The translations under genes were made by a program, and so were the position numbers. Under the pieces are notes generated by a model. That model made no database searches. It was not told the origin of the DNA and worked only from the letters and a program-made list of their open reading frames with translations. A stretch of DNA of 64,000 nucleotides from Pseudomonas sp. GGS8. GTDB taxonomy: Bacteria > Pseudomonadota > Gammaproteobacteria > Pseudomonadales > Pseudomonadaceae. The stretch spans positions 4,467,501-4,531,500 of the forward strand of contig NZ_JALJWF010000001.1 in assembly GCF_024168645.1 (NCBI RefSeq), in the 5' to 3' direction. How positions within the stretch are numbered: the first letter of the stretch is position 1; every line of letters begins with the position of its first letter. This document shows positions 1 to 8,996 of this stretch, piece by piece.

Positions 1-366
1 CGCAGCGAGGGTGACCTGTTCCTGATCGCTGAACTTCAGGGGATGCCCGGAGCCTGCGTGAATGCGATCGACACCCTCAACTAAGGCGATACGCGCGGCA
101 CCGATGACCAGCGGTTGCTTGCCATATTCGTTGGAAACCACCACCCGTACCCGGCTGCCGCCGCTGCTGATGCGCACCTTCTGGTGAAGGGTGCTGTCGG
201 TCAGCGCTTCAGGAGTTCGCGTGGGCAGCGGTAATTCGTTGCCCCAGGTGGGTTGAGGGCTGGCCATCCAGGTGGTGACCCAATTTTCCGCCGCCATGAC
301 AGGGCTTGCGGCAAGCAGGGCAGTCAGGGCGAGAGGCAGCGGGATTCTTGAGTGAAAGGCTTTCAT
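1..366 (-). CDS. Secreted SGNH/GDSL hydrolase, N-terminal part only
   Basis: The gene starts at ATG 366 and stays open to the window edge (122 codons), so its C-terminal part lies outside. Residues 1-25 form a signal peptide with a cleavage site after AMA-type residues (SPVMAAEN). The mature start WVTTWMASPQPTW and the following QKVRISSGGSRVRVVVSN stretch match the N-terminal region of secreted GDSL-family esterases/lipases. The catalytic GDSL block itself is not visible because that part is missing here or lies downstream. It is transcribed divergently from the LysR gene at 476, which is a candidate regulator. Family assignment is good; substrate is unknown. Confidence 0.75.
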   Translation of the reverse strand, partial: MKAFHSRIPLPLALTALLAASPVMAAENWVTTWMASPQPTWGNELPLPTRTPEALTDSTLHQKVRISSGGSRVRVVVSNEYGKQPLVIGAARIALVEGVDRIHAGSGHPLKFSDQEQVTLAA

Positions 367-475
367 TCAGGTGTCTCCTTGGGCGGTGATGGTTCATGAA
401 GGCCAGATTGGTCTATTCAAAATGCGTGTGCTAGAAGGGTAAACCGCATACAGCCCATTCCTGAATCGAATACCC

Positions 476-1381
476 ATGGACAGTCTTAAAGCAATGCACT
501 GTTTCGTCCGCGCCGTTGAGCTTGGAAGCCTGTCGTCAGCCGCCCGTGAATTGGGCAGCACTCAGCCCACCGTCAGCAAATTGGTCGCCGCCCTGGAAAA
601 ACAATTGGGGGCCCGGTTGCTGATTCGAGGCACTTCCGGGCTGATACCTACTGAACCGGGAAAGCGTTTTTACGAGCGTGCCAAAGGCGTGCTGGAGGAG
701 TACGGCGAGGCCGTTGCGGATGTGCGTGGCCTGACCGAACGGCCCGAGGGGTTACTGCGCGTCAACGTTCCGGTCAGCCTCGGCGTGTTGCGTTTGAATG
801 CGTTGCTGTTGTCGTTCATGGCGCAGTACCCGGCCATTGAAGTGGAGCTGATCCTCAATGATCGTTTCGTCGACCTCACTGAAGAAAACGTCGACCTGGC
901 CCTGCGCCTGGGGGGCAGCCTGCCACCGAATGCCGTCGCCCGGCGCATAGCGACTTCACCGCGCTACCTGGTGGCCGCGCCTGAATACCTGCGCAAACAT
1001 TCCCCGTTGAAAACCCCGGCAGACTTGAGCGAACACAACTTCCTGCGTTTTGCATGGTTGACCGCGGGCGACCGTCTGGAGCTGACCGGCCCCCTTGGTG
1101 AACAGGTCAGCGTCACGACTCAGGGGCGTTATCGAACCAACAGCTCATTGGCCATTCGCGACGGTCTTCTGCAGGGCGCCGGGCTTTGCATCACGCCGGC
1201 CTGGCTGGTCAGCGACCTGCTTGAAAGCGGGCAGTTGGTACGTGTGCTGCCCGACTGGAGCGGCCCGTCGAACGACGCGTTTCTGATCTATCCCGAGCGC
1301 CGCTACCGCCCCTTGCGTACACGTTTATTCATGCAGTACCTGGCCGAGCGGGTGGCGCAGCTACCAGGCTTCATGCCTTAA
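476..1381 (+). CDS. LysR-family transcriptional regulator
   Basis: This 301-residue protein has the LysR layout: a winged HTH in residues 1-60 (SLSSAARELGSTQPTVSK) and a periplasmic-binding-protein-like effector domain from about residue 90 to the end. The length is normal for the family. It diverges from the GDSL hydrolase with about 110 bases between the two starts, the usual arrangement of a LysR regulator and its target. The protein begins MDSLKAMHCFVRAVELGSL, typical of the CrgA-like LysR subgroup. The effector is not predictable from sequence. Confidence 0.9.
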   Translation: MDSLKAMHCFVRAVELGSLSSAARELGSTQPTVSKLVAALEKQLGARLLIRGTSGLIPTEPGKRFYERAKGVLEEYGEAVADVRGLTERPEGLLRVNVPVSLGVLRLNALLLSFMAQYPAIEVELILNDRFVDLTEENVDLALRLGGSLPPNAVARRIATSPRYLVAAPEYLRKHSPLKTPADLSEHNFLRFAWLTAGDRLELTGPLGEQVSVTTQGRYRTNSSLAIRDGLLQGAGLCITPAWLVSDLLESGQLVRVLPDWSGPSNDAFLIYPERRYRPLRTRLFMQYLAERVAQLPGFMP

Positions 1382-1400
1382 CCGGCAGCCGTCAATTGAC

Positions 1401-1433
1401 GTTTATTTGGTTGTGCTATACAACTAAATAAAC
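1401..1433. promoter_or_regulatory. Palindromic operator upstream of MarR-GNAT gene
   Basis: Bases 1401-1414 and 1420-1433 form a 14-base inverted repeat (GTTTATTTGGTTGT / ACAACTAAATAAAC) with a single mismatch and a 5-base centre. It ends about 21 bases before the chosen GTG start of the MarR-type regulator. AT-rich palindromes of this size at their own promoter are the normal binding sites of MarR proteins, so autoregulation is the likely role (inference). Confidence 0.6.
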
Positions 1434-1454
1434 GTTTTGTTCGAGGTGCTTGCC

Positions 1455-2417
1455 GTGACCCATTCCCAATCAGACCTGATTGACCAAGTCCGTTCGGCGT
1501 CGCGTCTCATGGTGCGCGAGTTGGGGTTCATGCAAGCCACGCTGGCGGCGACGGACTATCCGCCCTCATCCGTGCATACGATCGTGGAGATCGGGAATCG
1601 GGAATCGCTGACGGCAGGGGAGCTTGTGGAGCTTCTCGGTCTGGAAAAATCCAGCGTGAGCCGGATGGTGCGCAAGCTCATTGAGGCCGGCGAGCTCGAA
1701 GAAATTGCGCATGAGGAGGATGCGCGCTCCAAGAAGCTGCGACTCACGGCACAGGGCCAGAAAACCCTGCGAGACATCGAGTCGTTCGCCAGGCAACAGG
1801 TGGGCGCTGCCATGACTTACCTGACGAACGAGCAACAGCAGGCAGTGAGTGAGGGAATCGCCAACTACTCCATGGCCCTGAAAGCCCATCGACTCGGTAC
1901 AGCGCCGCCGCCCGCGCCGCAGCTGGACATCGCTCGGGGCTACCGACCCGGAATCATCGGCCGCATCGTGCGAATGCATGCTGACTACTACGTCAGGCAT
2001 TCGAATTTCGGCCAGCCATTCGAAAGTCTGGTTGCATCAGACATGGCGGAGTTGATGGGGCGTTTGCACAACCCACGCAACGAAGTCTGGGTGGCTCTGG
2101 ATGGCGAGCGAATTGTCGGCTCCATCGCGATAGACGGCGAAGGAGAGGGCGGCGAAGCGATTCTGCGCTGTTTCATTCTTGATGACTCGGCGCGAGGCAA
2201 GGGCGCGGGCAAACGCTTATTGGCCGAAGCGATAAAGTTCTGTGACGAGCACGGCTTTTGCGCGACGCGGCTTTGGACGTTCAAAGGTCTGGATGTGGCT
2301 CGTAAACTGTATGAAGACTTCGGTTTTAAATTGGACCAGGAGCAAGAGGGGCAGCAGTGGGGGGCAACGGTTATCGAGCAGTGTTTTGTGCGACCTGGCC
2401 CGGCCGCGCAAGCTTGA
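1455..2417 (+). CDS. MarR-type HTH fused to GNAT acetyltransferase
   Basis: A bifunctional protein of about 320 residues. Residues 1-145 form a MarR winged helix (LVELLGLEKSSVSRMVRKLI, then the wing with EEDARSKKLRLT). Residues about 155-315 form a GNAT N-acetyltransferase domain with the acetyl-CoA loop RGKGAG near residue 250 and the final strand region LYEDFGF. I chose GTG 1455 because GAGGTG lies 7 bases before it; the open frame extends upstream to a TTG at 1437 with no ribosome site. The palindrome at 1401-1433 is a plausible operator. Fused MarR-GNAT proteins are common in Pseudomonas; the acetyl acceptor is unknown. Confidence 0.85.
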   Translation: MTHSQSDLIDQVRSASRLMVRELGFMQATLAATDYPPSSVHTIVEIGNRESLTAGELVELLGLEKSSVSRMVRKLIEAGELEEIAHEEDARSKKLRLTAQGQKTLRDIESFARQQVGAAMTYLTNEQQQAVSEGIANYSMALKAHRLGTAPPPAPQLDIARGYRPGIIGRIVRMHADYYVRHSNFGQPFESLVASDMAELMGRLHNPRNEVWVALDGERIVGSIAIDGEGEGGEAILRCFILDDSARGKGAGKRLLAEAIKFCDEHGFCATRLWTFKGLDVARKLYEDFGFKLDQEQEGQQWGATVIEQCFVRPGPAAQA

Positions 2418-2425
2418 GCCAGTCT

Positions 2426-2944
2426 TTAGCCTGCCGCTAAATGGAGTTGGCGATACGCATCCACCAGTTGATCTTGCGTGAACGCGCGATTTCGCCCGCT
2501 GGGATTGGGCAGGACCCATACCGAGGCATCACCAAACGTCTTTGACTGAAGCCCCCACGTAATTTCCCGTTGACCGGATAACGCGCTATACGCAGCTTTG
2601 CCGAGAAACGCTACAAAACGTGGCGCATAGCGTGCGATCTTTTGTTCAAAATCCGCGGCGGCAGCGGTGAATTCATGCACTGACAGTTGGTCCGCTCGCG
2701 CCGTAGGCCGTTCAACCACGGCTGTTAATCCACACTGATATTGCAAGATCGTCCGGTCGTTTTCCGGGCGCACCTCTGTAGGCGTAAAGCCGGCGAGATG
2801 GAGTGTGCGCCAGAAGCGATTGCCTCGACCCGCAAAATGATGGCCCTGGGCGGCGGCACTCGCGCCCGGATTAATGCCACAAAAAATCACCGCAAGCTGT
2901 TCGGTGAGAATGTCTTCGAGTCCTTCACCCACCCTGCACCTCAT
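2426..2944 (-). CDS. mug: G/U mismatch-specific DNA glycosylase Mug
   Basis: The product removes uracil (and ethenocytosine) opposite guanine in double-stranded DNA, as part of base excision repair. The family signature FCGINPG near the N-terminus and the C-terminal motif PNPSGRNR are both present, and the length (about 172 residues) is normal. ATG 2944 overlaps the stop of the upstream TetR gene as ATGA, which suggests translational coupling; GTG 2932, preceded by AGGTG, is an alternative that fits the E. coli N-terminus better. The gene ends 9 bases from the convergent MarR-GNAT gene. Confidence 0.88.
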   Translation of the reverse strand: MRCRVGEGLEDILTEQLAVIFCGINPGASAAAQGHHFAGRGNRFWRTLHLAGFTPTEVRPENDRTILQYQCGLTAVVERPTARADQLSVHEFTAAAADFEQKIARYAPRFVAFLGKAAYSALSGQREITWGLQSKTFGDASVWVLPNPSGRNRAFTQDQLVDAYRQLHLAAG

Positions 2945-3567
2945 ACACCGCACATCACGTTGACCGCATTGCGCACAAGCTCCGTCAATTCCGCTCGGGA
3001 TTTGCCCGCCCGTGCCCGTACCGAAATGCTATGCAGCAGGGATGACGCGAGTACGGCGAGGGCGGCTGGGTCGACATCGTCTTTCAACTCACCGGCGCTG
3101 ACTGCCACACGCAGACGTGTTTCGAGGTCGGCATCGAGCCGGCTGAGCCGGTCCGAAAGAATCTCTCGTATTGCAGAATCCTCGACGGCTTCGGTCGTCG
3201 CCGTGCCAATCGCAAAGCAGCCACGCGGTTGCCCCTCGCCCGAGAAGTAGATCGACAACTGCCCCTCATAGAAGCGCATCAGCGCCTGCTTCAATGTCAG
3301 GTCATTGTCCGTAAGCGCCTCCTGCATGGCCGCGGAGGCAGACTCCCAATACTGCTCAAGCGCCTTGATGTAGAGCGCGTGCTTGTCACCGAATGCCGCA
3401 TAAAGGCTGGGGCGATTCATGCCGGCTGCCGTGGCGATGCTGTCCAGGGAAGCGCCGGAATATCCGGTACTCCAAAAAACCCCAAGTGCCTGCTGCAGCG
3501 CTGTCTGCGGGTCATATGCGCGGGGGCGGCCTCGGCCTTTGCCCTCTGTAATCTTTTTTTGTGCCAT
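2941..3567 (-). CDS. TetR-family repressor of the adjacent efflux operon
   Basis: A 208-residue TetR protein. Residues 15-65 hold the DNA-binding helices (GRPRAYDPQTALQQALGVF, then ASLDSIATAAGMNRPSLYAAF); the rest is the helical ligand domain. ATG 3567 was chosen over an in-frame TTG nine bases upstream. It is transcribed away from the HlyD/MFS/OMF efflux operon at 3827, with a 260-base shared control region containing two copies of ATCGYACAAAAT. By the usual logic of such pairs it represses the pump and itself until a toxic ligand binds. Confidence 0.88.
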   Translation of the reverse strand: MAQKKITEGKGRGRPRAYDPQTALQQALGVFWSTGYSGASLDSIATAAGMNRPSLYAAFGDKHALYIKALEQYWESASAAMQEALTDNDLTLKQALMRFYEGQLSIYFSGEGQPRGCFAIGTATTEAVEDSAIREILSDRLSRLDADLETRLRVAVSAGELKDDVDPAALAVLASSLLHSISVRARAGKSRAELTELVRNAVNVMCGV

Positions 3568-3628
3568 ATCGTACAAAATCCTTGAATGCGGATGGGTTGC
3601 TCTATATTCTTACATCATCGCACAAAAT
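3568..3628. promoter_or_regulatory. Paired repeats in the TetR/efflux control region
   Basis: ATCGTACAAAAT (3568-3579) and ATCGCACAAAAT (3617-3628) are direct copies 49 bases apart, differing by one base. The first sits directly against the TetR start codon. Between them lie TTGAAT (3582) and TATATT (3603), which resemble a weak sigma-70 promoter reading to the right. The repeats are candidate TetR sites; this is inference from position. Confidence 0.4.
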
Positions 3629-3826
3629 TAAGGAACCAGAAGTTCCTGAATTCAGGTTTGTTGTGGCGGAGCTCGAACTGGGTGTTGCAGCGACGAAACC
3701 GGTGCGGTGGAGCGATCCTCCCTGACCGTGCACGGGTTTGCTTTCTCACAGCAATTTTTGACATCAGGGCTGCAGGCGATTCTCGCAGGTGCTGGCCCGA
3801 TTTCCCGGTTAAAGGTGTATTCGATC

Positions 3827-4954
3827 ATGACTAAACAGTTCGACATCCCGGCTACGCAGACCTTCGAGCACGCAAGGCCCGACGCGCCGATCAAAAAACC
3901 GTTCAAGCAGAAATTGCGGCCATTGCTGATTGTGGGTTTGCCGGTGCTCTTCGCAGCGCTGGGTTACGCCCGCTATCAAGCAGGCGAGGCCTTCATTTCG
4001 ACCGATAACGCTTATGCCCGAGTGGCGAAGGCGTCGATCAACGCGCGCATTTCCGGACAAGTCGTCGAAATCGCGGTCGAGGACAATCAACCGGTTCACA
4101 AAGGCCAGATGCTGTTTCGGATCGACCCGAAACCGTTCCAGATCGCGGTTGACCGTGCGCAAGCACAACTGAGCGTGGCGCGGCTGCGCATCGATGGGCT
4201 CAAAGCCAGTTACCGGCAGCAGCAGGCTGAACTGCAATCGGCCAAAGAGTCGGCCGATTTCGATCAGCGCGAGTTTGCCCGCAAGAAAGCGCTGGTGGCC
4301 ACCGAGTTCGTCTCGCGGGCGATTTATGAGCGTGCTGACACCGACCTTAAAGTTGCCCGGCAACGCATCGCGTCGATCGAACAACAGATCGCCAGCACGG
4401 TTGTCGCGTTGAACGGTAATCCAGACATCGAAGCCGATAACCACCCGACGGTTCGTGAGGCCAAGGCGCAGTTGGACGAGGCCCAGCTCTACCTCTCGTA
4501 CACGACGGTGTATGCGCCGGACGATGGCATCGTGGCCAAGGTCGACGATTTGCAGGTTGGCAACTACGTCAACAACGGTGCGCCGGCGTTTGCGTTGTTG
4601 TCGGATCGGCAGATTTGGGTCGAGGCCAACTTTCGCGAAACGCAGGTGACCCACATGCGTCCAGGCCAGGAAGCAACCATCAGTATCGATACCTATCCTG
4701 ATCACGTTTTCAAAGCCCACGTAACCAGCATGAGCCCTGGTGCCGGATCGGACTTCGCCTTGCTGCCACCCGAAAATGCCACCGGCAACTGGGTCAAGGT
4801 TGTCCAGCGGGTACCGGTGCGCCTCGAACTCGATGAGGCCGACCCTGCGTTTCCGCTTTTCTCGGGCACCAGCGCCACGGTCAAGGTCGATACCGGGTAT
4901 CACACGCCATGGTGGCATCCGCTCAAGGCGCTGTTGACCGCAGGTAACTTCTGA
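3827..4954 (+). CDS. HlyD/EmrA-family efflux adaptor
   Basis: The periplasmic membrane-fusion subunit of a tripartite pump, 375 residues. One transmembrane helix at about residues 31-50 is followed by a lipoyl/biotinyl half-motif (ARISGQVVEIAVEDNQPVHK), a long coiled-coil hairpin (about 105-195), the second half-motif (VYAPDDGIVAKV) and a beta-barrel C-terminal domain. ATG 3827 follows AAAGGTG. The stop overlaps the next start (TGATG), so adaptor and pump are translationally coupled. Together with the next two genes it forms a complete drug-efflux operon. Confidence 0.9.
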   Translation: MTKQFDIPATQTFEHARPDAPIKKPFKQKLRPLLIVGLPVLFAALGYARYQAGEAFISTDNAYARVAKASINARISGQVVEIAVEDNQPVHKGQMLFRIDPKPFQIAVDRAQAQLSVARLRIDGLKASYRQQQAELQSAKESADFDQREFARKKALVATEFVSRAIYERADTDLKVARQRIASIEQQIASTVVALNGNPDIEADNHPTVREAKAQLDEAQLYLSYTTVYAPDDGIVAKVDDLQVGNYVNNGAPAFALLSDRQIWVEANFRETQVTHMRPGQEATISIDTYPDHVFKAHVTSMSPGAGSDFALLPPENATGNWVKVVQRVPVRLELDEADPAFPLFSGTSATVKVDTGYHTPWWHPLKALLTAGNF

Positions 4955-6438
4955 TGAACGCCAACCTTGCCGGACCTCAAGGTGCGGGAACATTAAGGTT
5001 CGCCGCGCTGCTCGCCACTTACATGCAGTCGGCGAACCTGCCGTTGCCGAATGCGGTACTCAGGTTTATCCAGGGCAGCCTGTCGATGACTGATGACCAA
5101 GCAGGCTGGGTATTCACCTCGTACCTTGCAGCGAGCGCTATCACCATGCCGGTTGCGCAGTGGCTCGCCGGGCGTTATGGCTTGAAGCGGGTTTATCAAG
5201 CGGCGCTGGCCTTCTTCGTCCTTGGCTTGCTGCTCGCCACGGCTGCGACGACACCGCTGGAATTCGTCGGTGCGCGGATTATCCAAGGCCTGGCGAGTGG
5301 CGTGCTGGCGCCGCTGTCGATGGCGATTTCAATGGAGACGTTGCCACTGGAGAAGCGTGCGAAATTTGGCGCGACGTGGACGGCAATCGTGCTCTTGGGC
5401 ATCGTCAGCGGCCCGAGCATCGGTGGTTGGGTCGGCGAGCATTTCGGCTGGCGCCCGATCTTCTACATCAGTCTTCCGCTGTCGGCATTCATCTTTCTGG
5501 TGATGGCGCTTTTGCTTGCCGAGAAGAAGGCAGAGCAACGTCCGTCGTTCGACTTCTTCGGCTTCGGCAGCTTCACGCTGGGGTTGATCAGCCTGCAAAT
5601 GTTGCTCGACCGCGGTGAACGCCTGGACTGGTTTGCCTCGACCGAAATCTGGCTGGAGGCGGCGGGCTGCGCGTTGGGGCTCTACCTGTTCGCGGTGCAT
5701 CTGTTGAGCAAGCAGGTGCATTTCCTCAACAAGCGTCTGTTCAAGGACCGCAACTTTGTACTGTCGACGATTATCTTTTTCGCCGTCGGTTTCGTGCTGT
5801 TGTCGACCATGGCACTGACGTCGCCGATGCTGGACGAGATTCTCGGCTACCCGCCTGATGCGACAGGTTCGCTGACGATACCGCGTGGTGTAGGGCTGGT
5901 AGGTGCGTTCCTGCTGATGGGCCGTGTTCCCGAGCGTTTCGACCGTCGGTTGTTCGTGGCGATTGGCGTGGCCATGGTGATTTACGCCAACTGGTTGATG
6001 CTCGGTTATTCGCCGTTGATGGACTGGTCGCCGGTGGCGATCGCCGGGGCAATCCAGGGGATTGGCATCGGCATCTTGATGCCGTCGCTCACCAAGATCG
6101 CGTTCAGCACGCTCGACCCCAAGTTACGCCCGGAAGGCACCGGTTTTTTCAATCTGTCGCGTGTTTACGGGAGCACCCTCGGCGTTGCGATCGTGCAGAT
6201 TGTCTTCTTCAACAATACGCAAGCGATGCACCTGGCACTGGTCAGCCATCTGACGCCTTATCGCGGCGTTGCGCATGCCGCGCCGATGTCCCTGCAAGCA
6301 CTGGCGGGGCTTAATGAAATGATCACCGGCCAGGCGGCTTTTATCGCGGTGATCGACCAGTTCAAGCTGTTGATGGTGGTGATGCTGGTGGTCAGTCCAC
6401 TGGTTGTCTTTCTTCGCAAGCCCGTTCCGACCAACTAG
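4954..6438 (+). CDS. DHA2-type (EmrB-like) MFS drug/proton antiporter
   Basis: A 494-residue inner-membrane transporter with about 14 hydrophobic segments. It begins with a short cytoplasmic end, and the loop QWLAGRYGLKRVYQ matches the conserved MFS loop 2-3. GARIIQGLASGVLAPLSMAI and GIVSGPSIGGWVGEHFGWR match motifs typical of the 14-helix DHA2 family (motif C region). It would move hydrophobic drugs from the inner membrane through the adjacent adaptor and outer-membrane channel. Substrate is not predictable. Confidence 0.9.
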   Translation: MNANLAGPQGAGTLRFAALLATYMQSANLPLPNAVLRFIQGSLSMTDDQAGWVFTSYLAASAITMPVAQWLAGRYGLKRVYQAALAFFVLGLLLATAATTPLEFVGARIIQGLASGVLAPLSMAISMETLPLEKRAKFGATWTAIVLLGIVSGPSIGGWVGEHFGWRPIFYISLPLSAFIFLVMALLLAEKKAEQRPSFDFFGFGSFTLGLISLQMLLDRGERLDWFASTEIWLEAAGCALGLYLFAVHLLSKQVHFLNKRLFKDRNFVLSTIIFFAVGFVLLSTMALTSPMLDEILGYPPDATGSLTIPRGVGLVGAFLLMGRVPERFDRRLFVAIGVAMVIYANWLMLGYSPLMDWSPVAIAGAIQGIGIGILMPSLTKIAFSTLDPKLRPEGTGFFNLSRVYGSTLGVAIVQIVFFNNTQAMHLALVSHLTPYRGVAHAAPMSLQALAGLNEMITGQAAFIAVIDQFKLLMVVMLVVSPLVVFLRKPVPTN

Positions 6439-6457
6439 TTTTTGTGGAGTTCGCCCA

Positions 6458-7948
6458 ATGAAATCCAATGCACGTTTCATCAACAGACAGACGTTCAAAA
6501 CCACGTTCGGTGCGGTGTCGGTACTTGTGTTTCTGACGGCCTGCACCGTCGGCCCCGACTATCAAATGCAGCCGCCGAGCCTGTCGCAGCACTACGACCA
6601 ACAGGCCGAGCAGCGTCTCGGCCAGAGCGGCAACCAGCCTGGCGAGCAACACATCAATCTTGGCCAAAAGGTCAGCGGTGACTGGTGGAGGGCCTTCCAT
6701 TCGCAAAAGCTCGACAAGGTTGTACGTCGCGCCATCGAGGGCAATCTTGAACTCGTGGCGGCGGATGCCACGATCCGGCAAGCAGCCTCCTCGGTTGCGG
6801 CGGCGGAGGGTGCACTTTATCCGCAGGTCGACTTTGGTGCTCAGGCGGGTCGCCAGCGGGTACACAACGCGAAAGCGCCTTCGATTTCCAATTTCTACGC
6901 GATCGGGCCGCGGGTCGGTTTCGACCTTGATGCGTTTGGCGGTAACAAGCGGCGGGTCGAGCAGCAGCAAGCGTTTGCCGATTTTCAGAAGCACCGATAC
7001 GAAGCGGCGTACCTGACCCTGACGGGGAATGTCGCCAGCCAGGCGTTGTTGGTGGCGTCTGCCAACGCGCAGATGGCAGCCGTCGAAAAGTTGCTCGCCA
7101 ATGACGCCAAGAACCTCGACCTGGTGCGCAGGGCACACGCCAGTGGCGTCACCACGCAGATTGACGTTTCGCTGGCCGAGACCCGGCTGGCTCAGGACCG
7201 CACACTGTTACCGCCCCTCGCTCAGCAACGTGATGCCGCGCGTCATGCGCTGTCGATTCTCACCGGCAAAGGCCCCGGCGACTGGATCGCGCCGGACTTC
7301 GATTTTGCCGAGTTCGTATTGCCGGCCAACGTGCCAGTGAGTGTGCCTTCGGAAATGGCTCACGGTCGACCGGACGTACTGCAAGCAGAGGCCGAACTGC
7401 ACATGGCCAGCGCCGCAGTCGGGGTCGCGACCGCGAACCTCTATCCCCATGTAACGCTGTCCGCGTCGCTGGTACAGGCGGCTTCCGGCAATGGCGGTGC
7501 GGCGCTCTGGGGCTTCGCAGCGGGGCTGGCGGGGCCGATCTTCGATGGCGGAACGCTCAAGGCTGAACGTCAGGCTGCCGTCGACGGCTACAAGGCGACA
7601 CTCGCCGGCTATCAGCAGACCGTCATTCAGTCGTTCGGCCAGGTCGCGGACTCGTTGCAGGCGATCAACCATGACGCCGAGCAAAATCTGGCGCAGGAAG
7701 ACGCGTTGCGCGCTGCTGAAACCAGTTCTCGGTTGAACCAGCAAGCCTATGCGCAAGGCGAGAACAGCATTCTCCAGGTGCTGGAAGCGGAACGTGCCTA
7801 TGAGCAAGCGTTGTTGGGGCAAATCCGGGTGAAGACTGCGCAGTATCTCGACACGGTGCAGCTGTATGTAGCACTCGGTGGGAATTCGGTGGGCGCGTTT
7901 GAGCAACGGGTTGCCAGTCGCGAAGCACAGAACCCTTCGTATCAATAA
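6458..7948 (+). CDS. NodT-family outer-membrane efflux lipoprotein
   Basis: The outer-membrane channel of the pump, 496 residues. A lipoprotein signal ends in FLTAC with the modified cysteine at residue 29, followed by TVGPDYQ, the hallmark start of mature NodT/OprM-type proteins. Two OEP repeats follow, with GRPDVLQAEAELHMASAAVG marking the second. ATG 6458 follows GGAG; an upstream in-frame start at 6404 would overlap the MFS gene and bury the signal peptide. It lies 19 bases behind the MFS gene, so the three subunits are one operon. Confidence 0.92.
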   Translation: MKSNARFINRQTFKTTFGAVSVLVFLTACTVGPDYQMQPPSLSQHYDQQAEQRLGQSGNQPGEQHINLGQKVSGDWWRAFHSQKLDKVVRRAIEGNLELVAADATIRQAASSVAAAEGALYPQVDFGAQAGRQRVHNAKAPSISNFYAIGPRVGFDLDAFGGNKRRVEQQQAFADFQKHRYEAAYLTLTGNVASQALLVASANAQMAAVEKLLANDAKNLDLVRRAHASGVTTQIDVSLAETRLAQDRTLLPPLAQQRDAARHALSILTGKGPGDWIAPDFDFAEFVLPANVPVSVPSEMAHGRPDVLQAEAELHMASAAVGVATANLYPHVTLSASLVQAASGNGGAALWGFAAGLAGPIFDGGTLKAERQAAVDGYKATLAGYQQTVIQSFGQVADSLQAINHDAEQNLAQEDALRAAETSSRLNQQAYAQGENSILQVLEAERAYEQALLGQIRVKTAQYLDTVQLYVALGGNSVGAFEQRVASREAQNPSYQ

Positions 7949-7979
7949 CGGCTACGGCCCCGAGCATTGGAATCAAGAA

Positions 7980-8930
7980 ATGTCTTACGAACCTTTTTAC
8001 GATGCGCTTCGCGATACCCGATTTGCGCTGAACCACGGCTCTGGTGAAATACCGGCCGTTGGGTTTGGCACGCTGTTCAGCGACCTCAGCGTCACCACAC
8101 AAGCGGTCAAAGACGCGCTTGAAGCGGGCTTTCGTCATTTCGATTGTGCGGAGCGCTATCGCAATGAGGAGCGTGTCGGCGTTGCGTTACAAGAAGTGCT
8201 GGAGGCGGGCAAGATCGGCCGGGAGGACGTGTTCATTACCACCAAACTGTGGAACACCAACCATCGTCCCGAGCGAGTCAAACCTGCTTTTGAGGCCAGT
8301 TGCCGGCGCCTTCAAGTGGACTCTATCGACTGCTACCTGATCCATACGCCGTTTGCTTTTCAACCTGGCGAGAATCAGGACCCGAGAGACGAACAGGGTC
8401 GAGTTATCTATGACTCCGACGTGACACTGATCGAGACCTGGAGAGCACTTGAACACTTGGTGGATGAAGGCCGCTGCAAGTCCATCGGCTTGTCGGATAT
8501 CACGTTGGAAGCGTTAAAAGAGATTGTGGCAGTGGCCCGGATCAAACCTGCCGTGGTGCAGGTCGAGTCCCACCCTTATCTGCCGGAATGGGAACTGCTT
8601 GAGTTCTGCAAACAGCATGGAATCATCCTCCTTGCGTTCGCGCCACTGGGGCATGGCATGGAGCCGAAAGTGTTGGAAGATCCGGTGATGACAGGGATCG
8701 CCAAGCGCTTGCAGAAAACCCCGGCTCAAGTGGCATTGGCCTGGTCTGTACAACGGGGCGTTGCTTTTCTGACCACGTCCGCTACACCAAGCCATATCAA
8801 GGAAAACTTCGATATTCCCACCCTGCCGCATAGGGCGATGCTTGAGATCAAGGAAGATATTACGACCAGGGTACGATTCAACTCGGTAGTGGAAACCGGT
8901 GTGCCTGGATTTATTCCACGGAAGAAGTGA
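7980..8930 (+). CDS. Aldo/keto reductase
   Basis: An NADPH-dependent carbonyl reductase of 316 residues with the TIM-barrel AKR signatures. The catalytic residues are visible in order: Asp and Tyr in FDCAERYRNEERVG, Lys in TTKLWNTNH and His in YLIHTPF. The cofactor region near the C-terminus is less typical. It follows the efflux operon by 31 bases and precedes a LysR gene in the same direction; the ribosome site is weak (CAAGAA). It resembles the small plant-type AKRs more than the two paralogues at 13728 and 16800. Substrate is unknown. Confidence 0.82.
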   Translation: MSYEPFYDALRDTRFALNHGSGEIPAVGFGTLFSDLSVTTQAVKDALEAGFRHFDCAERYRNEERVGVALQEVLEAGKIGREDVFITTKLWNTNHRPERVKPAFEASCRRLQVDSIDCYLIHTPFAFQPGENQDPRDEQGRVIYDSDVTLIETWRALEHLVDEGRCKSIGLSDITLEALKEIVAVARIKPAVVQVESHPYLPEWELLEFCKQHGIILLAFAPLGHGMEPKVLEDPVMTGIAKRLQKTPAQVALAWSVQRGVAFLTTSATPSHIKENFDIPTLPHRAMLEIKEDITTRVRFNSVVETGVPGFIPRKK

Positions 8931-8943
8931 CACATAACGAGAA

Positions 8944-8967
8944 GGGCGGTCTTCTGTAAGGCCGCCC
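8944..8967 (+). terminator. Hairpin after the aldo/keto reductase gene
   Basis: GGGCGGTCTT and AAGGCCGCCC form a 10-base stem with one wobble pair and a CTGT loop, 14 bases after the reductase stop. The downstream tract is not a clear T-run, so termination may be partial, with read-through into the LysR gene. Confidence 0.5.
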
Positions 8968-8996
8968 CTGTTATCCATGCCCTTGAGGTGAAAACG

